DNA of 5,708 nt, taken from NCBI GenBank assembly GCA_031288815.1, contig JAITQR010000051.1, forward strand, positions 1 through 5,708. Reading direction: 5' to 3'. This document shows, in pieces, positions 1-5,640 of this stretch. The notes under the pieces are model-generated. The model saw only the letters and a list, made by a program, of their open reading frames with translations. It had not been told where the DNA came from and did not search any database. How positions within the stretch are numbered: position 1 is the first letter of the stretch; the number at the start of each line of letters is the position of its first letter. The stretch is from Treponema sp. GTDB lineage: Bacteria; Spirochaetota; Spirochaetia; Treponematales; Breznakiellaceae. The translations under genes were made by a program, and so were the position numbers.

Positions 1-209
1 TCATCCCGGATATCGGCAAAACAGGTAATTATCAGTTCGTTTCCCAGAAATTCAACCGTATTAAACATGTAGTCCTGAACGCTGTCTATTCTGGTATATT
101 CCAGGACGCTGACAAAATTGACGACCTTCCCCAGTCCGGTCCGGCCGCCCAAAACCGCCGCCCCCCGCAGGCTGGGAAGGCTCATCAGGTCCGCAACGGT
201 AACACCCAT
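1..209 (-). CDS. PucR-family transcriptional regulator, N-terminal part (runs off the left edge)
   Basis: The minus strand is open from an ATG at 209 to the window edge: 69 full codons with no stop. The product begins MGVTVADLMSLPSLRGAAVL and continues with Gly-Leu-Gly-Lys-Val-Val, Val-Leu-Glu (about residues 35-37) and Leu-Gly-Asn-Glu-Leu-Ile-Ile-Thr (about 55-62). This is the typical opening of the PucR N-terminal domain (PF07905): 'tV.dLl.lp.lrga.vlgG..Gl...V..v.vlE', then a 'G.ELiiT' strand. Family members usually continue with a CdaR GGDEF-like region and a C-terminal helix-turn-helix, which would lie outside the window. An in-frame TAG two codons upstream makes ATG 209 the only sensible start, yet no good Shine-Dalgarno precedes it. 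The gene follows the DUF4965 enzyme by 61 bases on the same strand. It may be the last operon gene and a local regulator; that role is inferred from position. Family assignment rests on the N-terminus only. Confidence 0.72.
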   Translation of the reverse strand, partial: MGVTVADLMSLPSLRGAAVLGGRTGLGKVVNFVSVLEYTRIDSVQDYMFNTVEFLGNELIITCFADIRD

Positions 210-270
210 GAGCTAAAGATAGCTTAGAAAACAGGGGAAGGGAAGGCCCTGCCCGGCGGCTTCGATACAA

Positions 271-2220
271 TCACAATGCCCATTCGTCCGCCAGGATGGG
301 CATAAAGAGCCCGCCCTGGACGCTGCGGTTCTGAAAGTAGTAGTGTTTGGCGTTTACCGTATCGTACCAGTCGGAAAAGGGGACCCGGTCGGAGGTGTCC
401 CGCAGAAAAGCCGCCACCGGGGCGATGAGGGCCTCCCGTTCAGCCCTGTCGGAGCTAAAGGCGGCCACCCACAGGATCCAGTCCGATTTGGTATAATCCT
501 TACGGCTGTCCAGGGGGACCCCGTAGGCATTCCGCCGCGCGGTATACCAGGCTAATTCGGAGGCGTACAGTTCCGGGGGGAACAGCCGGCTGTTGAACAG
601 CAGGTCCCAGACCAGGTTGTACTTAAGACTCCAGCCTTCCTGTTGGTCAAAGACCAGGGCGGTATGATCCCCCCGGGCGGTATTCTTCAACCAGGCTGCG
701 GCCATGGCTTGGGCCTTGGCATGGTACTCTCCGGCCTCCGGCCCGTCCCCCGTCATGTCAAGGAGGATAGCATAGGCCTCGACCCCCATGATCGCCTTGG
801 CGGCGAGGTTGCAGTTATGGGCCAGATGACCGGCAAAATCATCGGTACAGAGCTGTTCCCCGGGATCTTCCCCGTATTCGATAAGGTAGCGGACCCATTT
901 TTTCGCCAGATCAAGATGGGGCCGGGAAAACTCGGCGTTCCCCTCGGCCTTGGCAAGGGCGGCCATCATGATGAGCATGTTGCCGCATTCCTCCACCGGC
1001 ATCTGGTAGCGGGGGTCGTAGAGGGCCGAATTGGCGGGAAAGGCATAGAAGGGGGGATACACCTCGGTGTTATCCATGGCATACCGCCGGAGTCCGTATG
1101 CCTGGCCGGTCACATAGGGGTAACGTCCCGCATCGTGGGGGGCAAAGTCGTAGGTCCACACCGGCTGCCGGGCAAAGCGGAGAATCGGCCTGAGCATCCC
1201 CTTGACCAGTTCGGGGTTGTAGAGCAGATAGAGGGGGACCGAGGGGTAGCTCACATCCACCGTGGCGGCGCAGCCGTTGGAAAAACACTCCTTGGAGATA
1301 AAGACCGTCTCTCCCTTTTCGTCGGTGATAAGCTTGTGGGCCGCAATGGTTTGCCGGTAGGCCAGGCTCAGAATCCGCTGATAATCCGGCCCGCCCGAGG
1401 CCAGGGCCTTTTCGCTCAATTCCGCGTCAAACCGGGCGCAGCGTTCCTTGAGGGTTCCGTAATCCGCCACCGCTTCCTCAATAAGGGCAAGGAAAGATTT
1501 TCCCTCCCGGGCCCAATAGGCCCGCCGTATTTCCCCAAAGTAGTTGATCGACGCCAGATCGTCGTAGGCCGCCGCCACAACCCCTTCTCCGCCGGACAGA
1601 TCCGGAAATTCCAGCCGGGCGGATAGCGCCTGCCCCGCGCCGGACATAAAAACCCGGCCCTGTCCTTCGGGCACCGCCAGGTAGAGATAGCCCCAGTCGA
1701 TGGTAACATCGTCCCCGCTGTGGCTGAGGGGCGCCTGTTTCCGCTGCCCCATCCATCCGGCGCGGCATCCCTCCAGGGCATGGGTGCCGTTCACAAGGGG
1801 GGCGGGGTTGTCGCCGTATACGCAGAAGCCCCCGTCAAAAGCAAAAGTTACCGCCACAGCATGGCCGCCGTCCACCGCCGTCACTTTTACCCCGATATAG
1901 GAAACCGGGCGGGAAAGCAGGTCCGGGTCGTCAAGCAGGAGGGGGGAGAGGAAGCTGAGCTCCAGGCGTATCCCCGCCCCTTCAAAACAATACCGGGAGG
2001 AGGTGGGGCTGATCTCCAGGGCGGTCTGGGTAAGGGCCGGCTCAGGACCCAGGCCCATAAACCGGTAGAGGGTATCATCCACCGACACAAGTCCCGATAT
2101 CCGCTGGGGCCGGCCGGTCCAATGGACGGTATCACCGTCGTAGAGCCGGTCCGCGGGGGACCAAACCGAAAAGTACGGATCGCAGGTGATAAGGGGAACG
2201 CTGGGAACACGGGTACTCAT
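271..2220 (-). CDS. DUF4965/DUF1793 (glutaminase A-like) family enzyme, probable carbohydrate-active hydrolase
   Basis: The protein has 649 residues from ATG 2220. Its family signatures appear in order. The DUF4964-type N-terminus has VPLITCDPYFSVWS (8-21), then DRLYD and HWTG (33-36). A beta-rich DUF5127-like region follows. The DUF4965 region has AYRQTIAAHKL, FISKECFSNG and TVDVSYPSVPLYLLYNPEL (roughly 285-340), then MPVEECGNMLI (near 406). The DUF1793 region has CTDDFAGHLAHN (near 458), YNLVWD (near 532), YGVPLDSRKDYTKSDW (near 564) and RVPFSDWYDT (near 609). The architecture is complete and of normal length. The fungal prototype was described as a glutaminase (GtaA), so databases give that name. 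Directly following two sugar permeases, this copy more likely acts on an imported glycan or glycoconjugate; that is inference, and I cannot assign catalytic residues. ATG 2220 is chosen because GGAGG lies 4 bases upstream and family similarity begins a few residues later. The frame stays open to an ATG at 2349 (see the separate extension entry). Confidence 0.85.
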   Translation of the reverse strand: MSTRVPSVPLITCDPYFSVWSPADRLYDGDTVHWTGRPQRISGLVSVDDTLYRFMGLGPEPALTQTALEISPTSSRYCFEGAGIRLELSFLSPLLLDDPDLLSRPVSYIGVKVTAVDGGHAVAVTFAFDGGFCVYGDNPAPLVNGTHALEGCRAGWMGQRKQAPLSHSGDDVTIDWGYLYLAVPEGQGRVFMSGAGQALSARLEFPDLSGGEGVVAAAYDDLASINYFGEIRRAYWAREGKSFLALIEEAVADYGTLKERCARFDAELSEKALASGGPDYQRILSLAYRQTIAAHKLITDEKGETVFISKECFSNGCAATVDVSYPSVPLYLLYNPELVKGMLRPILRFARQPVWTYDFAPHDAGRYPYVTGQAYGLRRYAMDNTEVYPPFYAFPANSALYDPRYQMPVEECGNMLIMMAALAKAEGNAEFSRPHLDLAKKWVRYLIEYGEDPGEQLCTDDFAGHLAHNCNLAAKAIMGVEAYAILLDMTGDGPEAGEYHAKAQAMAAAWLKNTARGDHTALVFDQQEGWSLKYNLVWDLLFNSRLFPPELYASELAWYTARRNAYGVPLDSRKDYTKSDWILWVAAFSSDRAEREALIAPVAAFLRDTSDRVPFSDWYDTVNAKHYYFQNRSVQGGLFMPILADEWAL

Positions 2221-2349
2221 GGCGCCTCCGGGGAGCAATTTTTCGTTTTCCGTTTTACGGCTCATGCCGGCGCACATAGTACAGGCTATACAGGCCAGGC
2301 ACAGGACAATGGCCCTCCAAAGCTTCGCCGCAAACCCGGGGGGTCTCAT
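2221..2349 (-). other. Possible 43-residue signal-peptide-like N-terminal extension of the DUF4965 enzyme
   Basis: The enzyme frame is open upstream of ATG 2220 to an ATG at 2349. That ATG overlaps the TGA of the upstream permease (ATGA, 4 bases), the usual layout of translationally coupled genes. The extra residues start MRPPGFAAKLWR, with three positive charges, followed by a hydrophobic stretch AIVLCLACIACTMCAG rich in Cys and Ala, then a charged linker. This resembles a Sec or lipoprotein signal, but four Cys within ten residues is odd and no cysteine sits in a clean lipobox. Only a poor ribosome site (AAAGA) precedes ATG 2349. If unused, the stretch is a 125-base untranslated spacer between the permease stop and ATG 2220. 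Confidence 0.4.
2225..2229 (-). promoter_or_regulatory. Ribosome binding site GGAGG for the short DUF4965 start
   Basis: On the minus strand GGAGG is followed by CGCC and then ATG at 2220. The spacing of 4 bases is a little short but workable. It is the strongest ribosome site near this gene's N-terminus and decides for the 2220 start over ATG 2349 and ATG 2265. Confidence 0.6.
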
Positions 2350-3176
2350 TCTTTAATGCCCGTCAAGGCGATACCCCGGGTGATCTGCTGTTCAAAGATG
2401 AGGAATACGATGATCGCCGGGATGGATGCCACCATATTGCCCGTAATCGTGATAACCCGGTCGGTAGCATAGGTGCCCTCAAAGGTGGGCAGCCCCACGG
2501 GCAGGGTAAACATCTGCTCGCTCATGGCGCAGAGCAGGGGCCAGAGGTAACTGTTCCAGCCGCCGATAAACGAGAGGATGCAAGTCGTAACCAGTACGGT
2601 CCGGGAAAGGGGAATAACGATCCGGGAAAAAATAACCAAATGTTTTGCCCCGTCGATCTGGGCCACTTCGATCAGTTCCTTGGGGATGGCCCTAAAAAAA
2701 CTTACCATAATAATAAGCCCCATGGACCCGGCGATTCCCGGCATGATCATCCCCGCATAGGTATCGATCATGTAAAGGCCGTTAACGGTAATAAAAAGCG
2801 GGACGATGGTAGCTTCCCCGGGAACCATAAGCCCCATGAGGAAATAGAAAAAAATGCTCCGTTTCCCCCAAAATTCCATTTTTGCCAGGGGATAGGCCGC
2901 CAGGGAAGAAACCAGCAGGCCCACAACGGTACCGATGATGGCGATTAGAAAACTGTTATAGGTCCACAGGGGAACCTTGCTGCTCTTAAGAATATGAGCA
3001 TAATTCGCCAAGGTATAAGGAGGTTTGAACCAGTCTATGGCATCCTTAAAAGACGCGCTTTCAATCTTGAGGGAAGCGAAAAGGCCAAACACCAGGGGAA
3101 AAAGAAAAATTATCGCTATAAATATAGAAAGAAGTGTAAGGACAACACTTCCGGCGCTGTGTTTGCGGGTTATCAT
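2346..3176 (-). CDS. Sugar ABC transporter inner-membrane permease, MalG/UgpE type
   Basis: This 276-residue protein is one of two membrane subunits of a CUT1-class carbohydrate importer. A short basic N-terminus leads into a first membrane segment at about 10-34, with further hydrophobic segments near 74-98, 107-131, 141-162, 193-213 and 246-262. The cytoplasmic EAA loop that contacts the ATPase is clear at about 170-189: EVAQIDGAKHLVIFSRIVIP, with the invariant Gly at 176 and the closing Ile-Pro. The segment PPYTLANYAHIL (about 52-63) is typical of the MalG-like subunit, and the C-terminus ends in GIALTGIKE, like the usual 'G...GavK'. It starts 5 bases after the stop of the first permease, with a GGAGGAG site inside that gene's end. 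Its TGA overlaps the alternative ATG of the DUF4965 enzyme. The substrate cannot be read from the sequence. Confidence 0.93.
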   Translation of the reverse strand: MITRKHSAGSVVLTLLSIFIAIIFLFPLVFGLFASLKIESASFKDAIDWFKPPYTLANYAHILKSSKVPLWTYNSFLIAIIGTVVGLLVSSLAAYPLAKMEFWGKRSIFFYFLMGLMVPGEATIVPLFITVNGLYMIDTYAGMIMPGIAGSMGLIIMVSFFRAIPKELIEVAQIDGAKHLVIFSRIVIPLSRTVLVTTCILSFIGGWNSYLWPLLCAMSEQMFTLPVGLPTFEGTYATDRVITITGNMVASIPAIIVFLIFEQQITRGIALTGIKE

Positions 3177-3181
3177 TGAGC

Positions 3182-4078
3182 CTACTCCTCCTTTTTCCGC
3201 TGAAGCCGTAATTGCAGGTAAGACAACACCACCAGAATGATAAACAGGGCGTAGGACATGGCCGCGCCGTACCCCATATCGCTCTGCCGGAAGGCCGATT
3301 CGTAGATATACTGAATCAGAGGCCGGGTGGCCGTACCGGGGCCGCCGCCGGAGATTAACTGAATCTGGCCGAATACTTTAAATGACGCGATCATCTGGAG
3401 CAGCAAAATAAGATAGATGACCGGTTTGAGTAACGGCAGAGTAACACCGAAAAGCTGCCGGGCCTTACCGGCGCCGTCCAGTTCCGCCGCTTCATAGAGC
3501 GTTTCGGGAATGTCCTGAAGGGCGGAAATAACCAGCATCATGCTGAAGCCTATGGTCCACCATACGGTAGTAAGGGTAACCACTGTCCAGATAAGGCCTA
3601 TATCCTGCAACCACATAATCTCCTGATTCGGGGCCAGGATACCCCAGTCATGTAAAACAAAACTTAAAAGTCCGTTATAGGGGCCGAAGATCCAGCCGGC
3701 TATCCGGGAGATCACCGCCACCGAAAGCACGGTAGGGACATAGTAGGCGATCCGCAGGAATTTCTTTATTTTGAAACCGCGGTTCGCCAGGAGCCCCAAA
3801 CAAAGGGGGACCACCACCAGCAGGGGGACCGAGATAATGACAAACCAGGTGGTATGCCACAGGGCGCCCCAGAAATACCGGTCCGTTAAAAACCGGGAAT
3901 AATTGGCGAAACCCAGGAAACGGATCTTCCCCATGAGACCCCACTTATGGAGGCTCACATACACGCCCTGGATCACCGGCCATATCGTAAATATCGAATA
4001 CAGCACAAAGAAAGGAAATAAAAACAAAAATGCCGTCAGGGTTTTTGCCCCTAACTGTTTATCTTTTTTTCTGTCCAT
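3182..4078 (-). CDS. Sugar ABC transporter inner-membrane permease, MalF/UgpA type
   Basis: A 298-residue membrane subunit that pairs with the downstream MalG-type permease. After a basic start (MDRKKDK) come hydrophobic segments at about 13-36, 73-98, 108-132, 158-186, 219-240 and 268-292, the usual six for this subfamily. The EAA loop is at 196-215: EAAELDGAGKARQLFGVTLP, with the conserved Glu-Ala-Ala, Asp-Gly-Ala and Leu-Pro. Other family marks are LGFANY (55-60), the Y-Y-V-P-T segment near 112-116 and SGGGPGTAT (about 243-251). ATG 4078 is preferred: GGGGA lies about 9 bases upstream. The frame can be extended six codons to a TTG at 4096, which has no good ribosome site. The last codons (KKEE, TAG) also form the ribosome site for the next gene. 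The 97-base gap before it holds a strong stem-loop, so expression may be lower than that of the binding protein. Confidence 0.93.
   Translation of the reverse strand: MDRKKDKQLGAKTLTAFLFLFPFFVLYSIFTIWPVIQGVYVSLHKWGLMGKIRFLGFANYSRFLTDRYFWGALWHTTWFVIISVPLLVVVPLCLGLLANRGFKIKKFLRIAYYVPTVLSVAVISRIAGWIFGPYNGLLSFVLHDWGILAPNQEIMWLQDIGLIWTVVTLTTVWWTIGFSMMLVISALQDIPETLYEAAELDGAGKARQLFGVTLPLLKPVIYLILLLQMIASFKVFGQIQLISGGGPGTATRPLIQYIYESAFRQSDMGYGAAMSYALFIILVVLSYLQLRLQRKKEE
3185..3191 (-). promoter_or_regulatory. Ribosome binding site GGAGGAG for the MalG-type permease, inside the end of the MalF-type gene
   Basis: The minus strand reads AAGGAGGAGTAGGCTCA and then ATG at 3176. The purine run encodes the final Lys-Glu-Glu of the upstream permease and serves as the Shine-Dalgarno of the next one, about 8 bases from its ATG. 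This arrangement supports translational coupling, which would give balanced amounts of the two permeases. Confidence 0.7.
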
Positions 4079-4136
4079 TCCGCAGATTCCCCACAAACAA
4101 GCACAAATCCAAACAGGCGACGGTTGCCGATTCCCG

Positions 4137-4165
4137 CCGCGGGGGAAGAAAGCCCTCCCCCGCGG
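4137..4165 (-). repeat. Perfect 10-bp inverted repeat (stem-loop) between the binding protein and permease genes
   Basis: On the plus strand CCGCGGGGGA (4137-4146) and TCCCCCGCGG (4156-4165) are perfect reverse complements around a 9-base loop. The stem begins 10 bases after the binding-protein stop codon. It is very GC-rich and should be stable. No U-run follows on either strand, so it does not look like a complete intrinsic terminator. Stem-loops at this point in maltose-type operons (malE-malF in enterobacteria) protect the upstream mRNA from 3' exonucleases or partly end transcription, so the binding protein is made in excess. The same role here is inference. The rest of the 97-base gap shows nothing else. 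Confidence 0.8.
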
Positions 4166-4175
4166 TCGTGACAGC

Positions 4176-5534
4176 TTAACGCCGTATAATAGCCTGCATC
4201 TCTGAAATCAGATTCTGAATCGCCGCCGTCGAAGTGGCCTGGTCGATCCATATCGTATTCAGATTCTGGATCATGGCGTCTTTAATCGCCCCAAAGTTGA
4301 CATTTTTGGAAGGAAGCACCGCGGTACCGGCGGCTCTGGCATAGCCTGAGCGGTACGGCAGGGCGGTAAAGGCCGCGCTGCTCTGGACCGGAATGTTTGA
4401 GGGAATCTGACCGGACTGCGCCCATGTGGCTCCGCCCTTGGTGGCGGCCCAGAAGGTAAAGTCCACCGCCGCCTGGGTATTCGCCGCGTTCCGGGCCTGC
4501 TTGGTGGGGATCACAAAGACGTGGGCGTCCGCCCAGCAGGCGTCATTGGTTCCGTAAAGCCGGGGATGGGGCTGGGCGCTGAAATTCAAGCCCGGGGTTT
4601 CACTGAAAACGCCGGTCGCCCAGGTACCGGTAAAGACCAGGGCGGCGTGTCCGTCCTGGAAGAAACGCTGATGATCCGCTATGCCGGGCAGAATATAGCC
4701 GTCGGTCCAAAGACTCTTGATATAATCCGCCGCCCGGATAGCGATAGCCTGATCCAGGGTAACCTGGGTGCCCGCGGCGTTAACCAGAGGGGTCCCGCCC
4801 ATCTGGAAATAGGTGGCCCACCAGACCCGGTAGGGATCATCCCCCTGCTGGCTCAGGGAGATGACGGTTTCCCCGGCCTGGAGCGTCGGTTTGATCTTGT
4901 CCAGGATCGCCTTAAATTCCGCAACGTTGGCTACGGCAAGCTGGTTGTTGGTCAAGGACACGCCTGCGGCTTTGAGCTTGTCCAGGTTGACGTACACGAT
5001 CTCCGCGTGGGTATCCAGGGGGATGGCGTACTTCTTGCCGTTAAAGGTGATCCCCTCTACCATGGCAGGGGCGAAATCGCTCCAGTTAACCCCGGCTTTC
5101 GCCGCGTAATCATCAACGGCGACAACCATGCCCTGTTCCACCAGCTCCGGCAGCCGGGAAATATGGGAGACCCCAATATCCGGACCCCGGCGGGCGGCTA
5201 CCGCGGTACCCAGTTTGGTATAGTAATCGGCCCATACCAGCATGACCGACTGCACTTGCTTGACGGGATTGGTGGCGTTATAGTCCCCGATAATCCGGTC
5301 CATCCAGGCGCCGTCGCCGCCGGCGAACAGGGACCAGAAGACCAGTTTGTTGGGGTCTACCACCACATCTTCAGGGTTGTTGACCGTCCCGTCTTCATTG
5401 ACGCTTACCGCCGCAGTACCGCCTCCGCTCGGCTGCGCCCCGCTCGGCTGTGCGCCGCCCTGCTGCTGGCCCGCGGCAAAAATCAGCGCGCTCATGACCA
5501 GGAGCATCATTCCGGTTAAAAGAAACCTTTTCAT
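4176..5534 (-). CDS. Extracellular sugar-binding protein, family 1 (CUT1 ABC importer)
   Basis: A 452-residue periplasmic substrate-binding protein and the first gene of the operon. The N-terminus MKRFLLTGMM plus LLVMSALIFA is a clear Sec signal peptide, with cleavage expected around Ala20-Ala21. No cysteine follows, so it is probably a soluble periplasmic protein rather than a lipoprotein. A low-complexity Gln/Gly/Pro/Ser linker (22-40) contains a doubled GAQPS. The mature fold begins with a strand at KLVFWSLFAGGD (63-74) and then a helix leading to YYTKLGTAVAARRGPDIGVS (104-123). Family-typical segments include Arg-Leu-Pro-Glu-Leu-Val-Glu-Gln-Gly (127-135), Lys-Tyr-Ala-Ile-Pro-Leu-Asp, VWWATYFQMGG and ALVFTGTWATGVF (near 290-310). 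This matches COG1653/UgpB-type proteins in length and order. Ligand-binding residues cannot be fixed, but the many Trp and Tyr suit a sugar. GGAGG lies 7 bases upstream of the ATG. Confidence 0.93.
   Translation of the reverse strand: MKRFLLTGMMLLVMSALIFAAGQQQGGAQPSGAQPSGGGTAAVSVNEDGTVNNPEDVVVDPNKLVFWSLFAGGDGAWMDRIIGDYNATNPVKQVQSVMLVWADYYTKLGTAVAARRGPDIGVSHISRLPELVEQGMVVAVDDYAAKAGVNWSDFAPAMVEGITFNGKKYAIPLDTHAEIVYVNLDKLKAAGVSLTNNQLAVANVAEFKAILDKIKPTLQAGETVISLSQQGDDPYRVWWATYFQMGGTPLVNAAGTQVTLDQAIAIRAADYIKSLWTDGYILPGIADHQRFFQDGHAALVFTGTWATGVFSETPGLNFSAQPHPRLYGTNDACWADAHVFVIPTKQARNAANTQAAVDFTFWAATKGGATWAQSGQIPSNIPVQSSAAFTALPYRSGYARAAGTAVLPSKNVNFGAIKDAMIQNLNTIWIDQATSTAAIQNLISEMQAIIRR
5427..5456 (-). 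repeat. Tandem 15-bp repeat encoding GAQPS-GAQPS in the binding-protein linker
   Basis: Two adjacent 15-base units (5427-5441 and 5442-5456) differ at two positions. Both encode Gly-Ala-Gln-Pro-Ser, residues 27-36 of the binding protein, directly after the signal peptide. The copy number could change by slippage without breaking the frame. The repeat probably just lengthens a flexible linker. Confidence 0.75.
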
Positions 5535-5541
5535 AGATCAT

Positions 5542-5546
5542 CCTCC
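5542..5546 (-). promoter_or_regulatory. Ribosome binding site GGAGG of the binding-protein gene, preceded by a T8 run
   Basis: On the minus strand, eight T residues (5547-5554) run directly into GGAGG, followed by ATGATCT and the start ATG at 5534. The 7-base spacing is ideal and the U-rich stretch before the site should favour initiation. The run is a homopolymer and so also a possible slippage site. Confidence 0.8.
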
Positions 5547-5559
5547 AAAAAAAATATAT

Positions 5560-5579
5560 TTACAGACTTAACGCTGTAA
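5560..5579. promoter_or_regulatory. Palindrome TTACAG-N8-CTGTAA, candidate operator
   Basis: Perfect 6-base arms (5560-5565 and 5574-5579) are separated by 8 bases, ending 13 bases before the GGAGG site of the binding-protein gene. Size and symmetry suit a dimeric repressor such as a LacI- or GntR-type protein. The downstream half overlaps an A/T-rich stretch containing TATATT, a possible -10 element, so a bound protein would block initiation there. Not tied to any known regulator. Confidence 0.4.
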
Positions 5580-5599
5580 TTTCCCTGAGAAAAATTGTT

Positions 5600-5613
5600 T
5601 CCCCTTCCGGGGA
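5600..5613 (-). repeat. Short hairpin TCCCC-GGAA-GGGGA in the operon leader
   Basis: The minus strand has perfect 5-base arms around GGAA, which fits the GNRA tetraloop pattern, so the RNA hairpin would be compact and stable. AACA and a run of five T residues follow, a weak resemblance to an intrinsic terminator or attenuator. It matters only if transcription starts upstream of it, which the sequence does not settle. Confidence 0.4.
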
Positions 5614-5640
5614 CCGGATAAACATTACCGGATAAAAATT
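5613..5640. promoter_or_regulatory. Two adjacent 14-bp direct repeats (ACCGGATAAAMATT), candidate regulator sites
   Basis: ACCGGATAAACATT (5613-5626) is followed immediately by ACCGGATAAAAATT (5627-5640), with one difference. The core CCGGATAA occurs a third time at 5679-5686. Three copies of an 8-base word in 73 bases, upstream of the first gene, suggest binding sites for a regulator. It could equally be repeat-derived noise. No known motif is claimed. Confidence 0.4.

Noticed and set aside
232..251. CAGGG...CCCTG inverted repeat followed by TTTT on the minus strand, after the DUF4965 gene
   Set aside because: Only five stem pairs around a 10-base loop and four T residues; too weak to call a terminator between the enzyme and the PucR gene.
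61..270. Minus-strand 69-codon open frame overlapping the PucR start
   Set aside because: It is out of frame with the PucR N-terminus, which has clear family similarity. Its Arg/Gly/Pro-rich product resembles nothing.
643..1626. Long plus-strand open frame (327 codons) opposite the DUF4965 gene
   Set aside because: It lies wholly antisense to a gene with clear family motifs. The product is rich in Gly, Pro, His and Arg with no recognisable domain, as expected from an antisense frame in GC-rich DNA.
1720..2472. Plus-strand open frame (250 codons) across the enzyme/permease junction
   Set aside because: It spans the ends of two well-supported minus-strand genes, has no recognisable domain and no convincing ribosome site.
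4079..4096. Six-codon N-terminal extension of the MalF-type permease from a TTG start
   Set aside because: TTG 4096 lacks a ribosome site at a proper distance, while ATG 4078 has GGGGA about 9 bases upstream and gives a typical basic N-terminus.
4521..5519. Long plus-strand open frame (332 codons) opposite the binding-protein gene
   Set aside because: It is fully antisense to a convincing binding protein, has shadow-like Gly/Arg/Asp-rich composition, and shows no family motifs.
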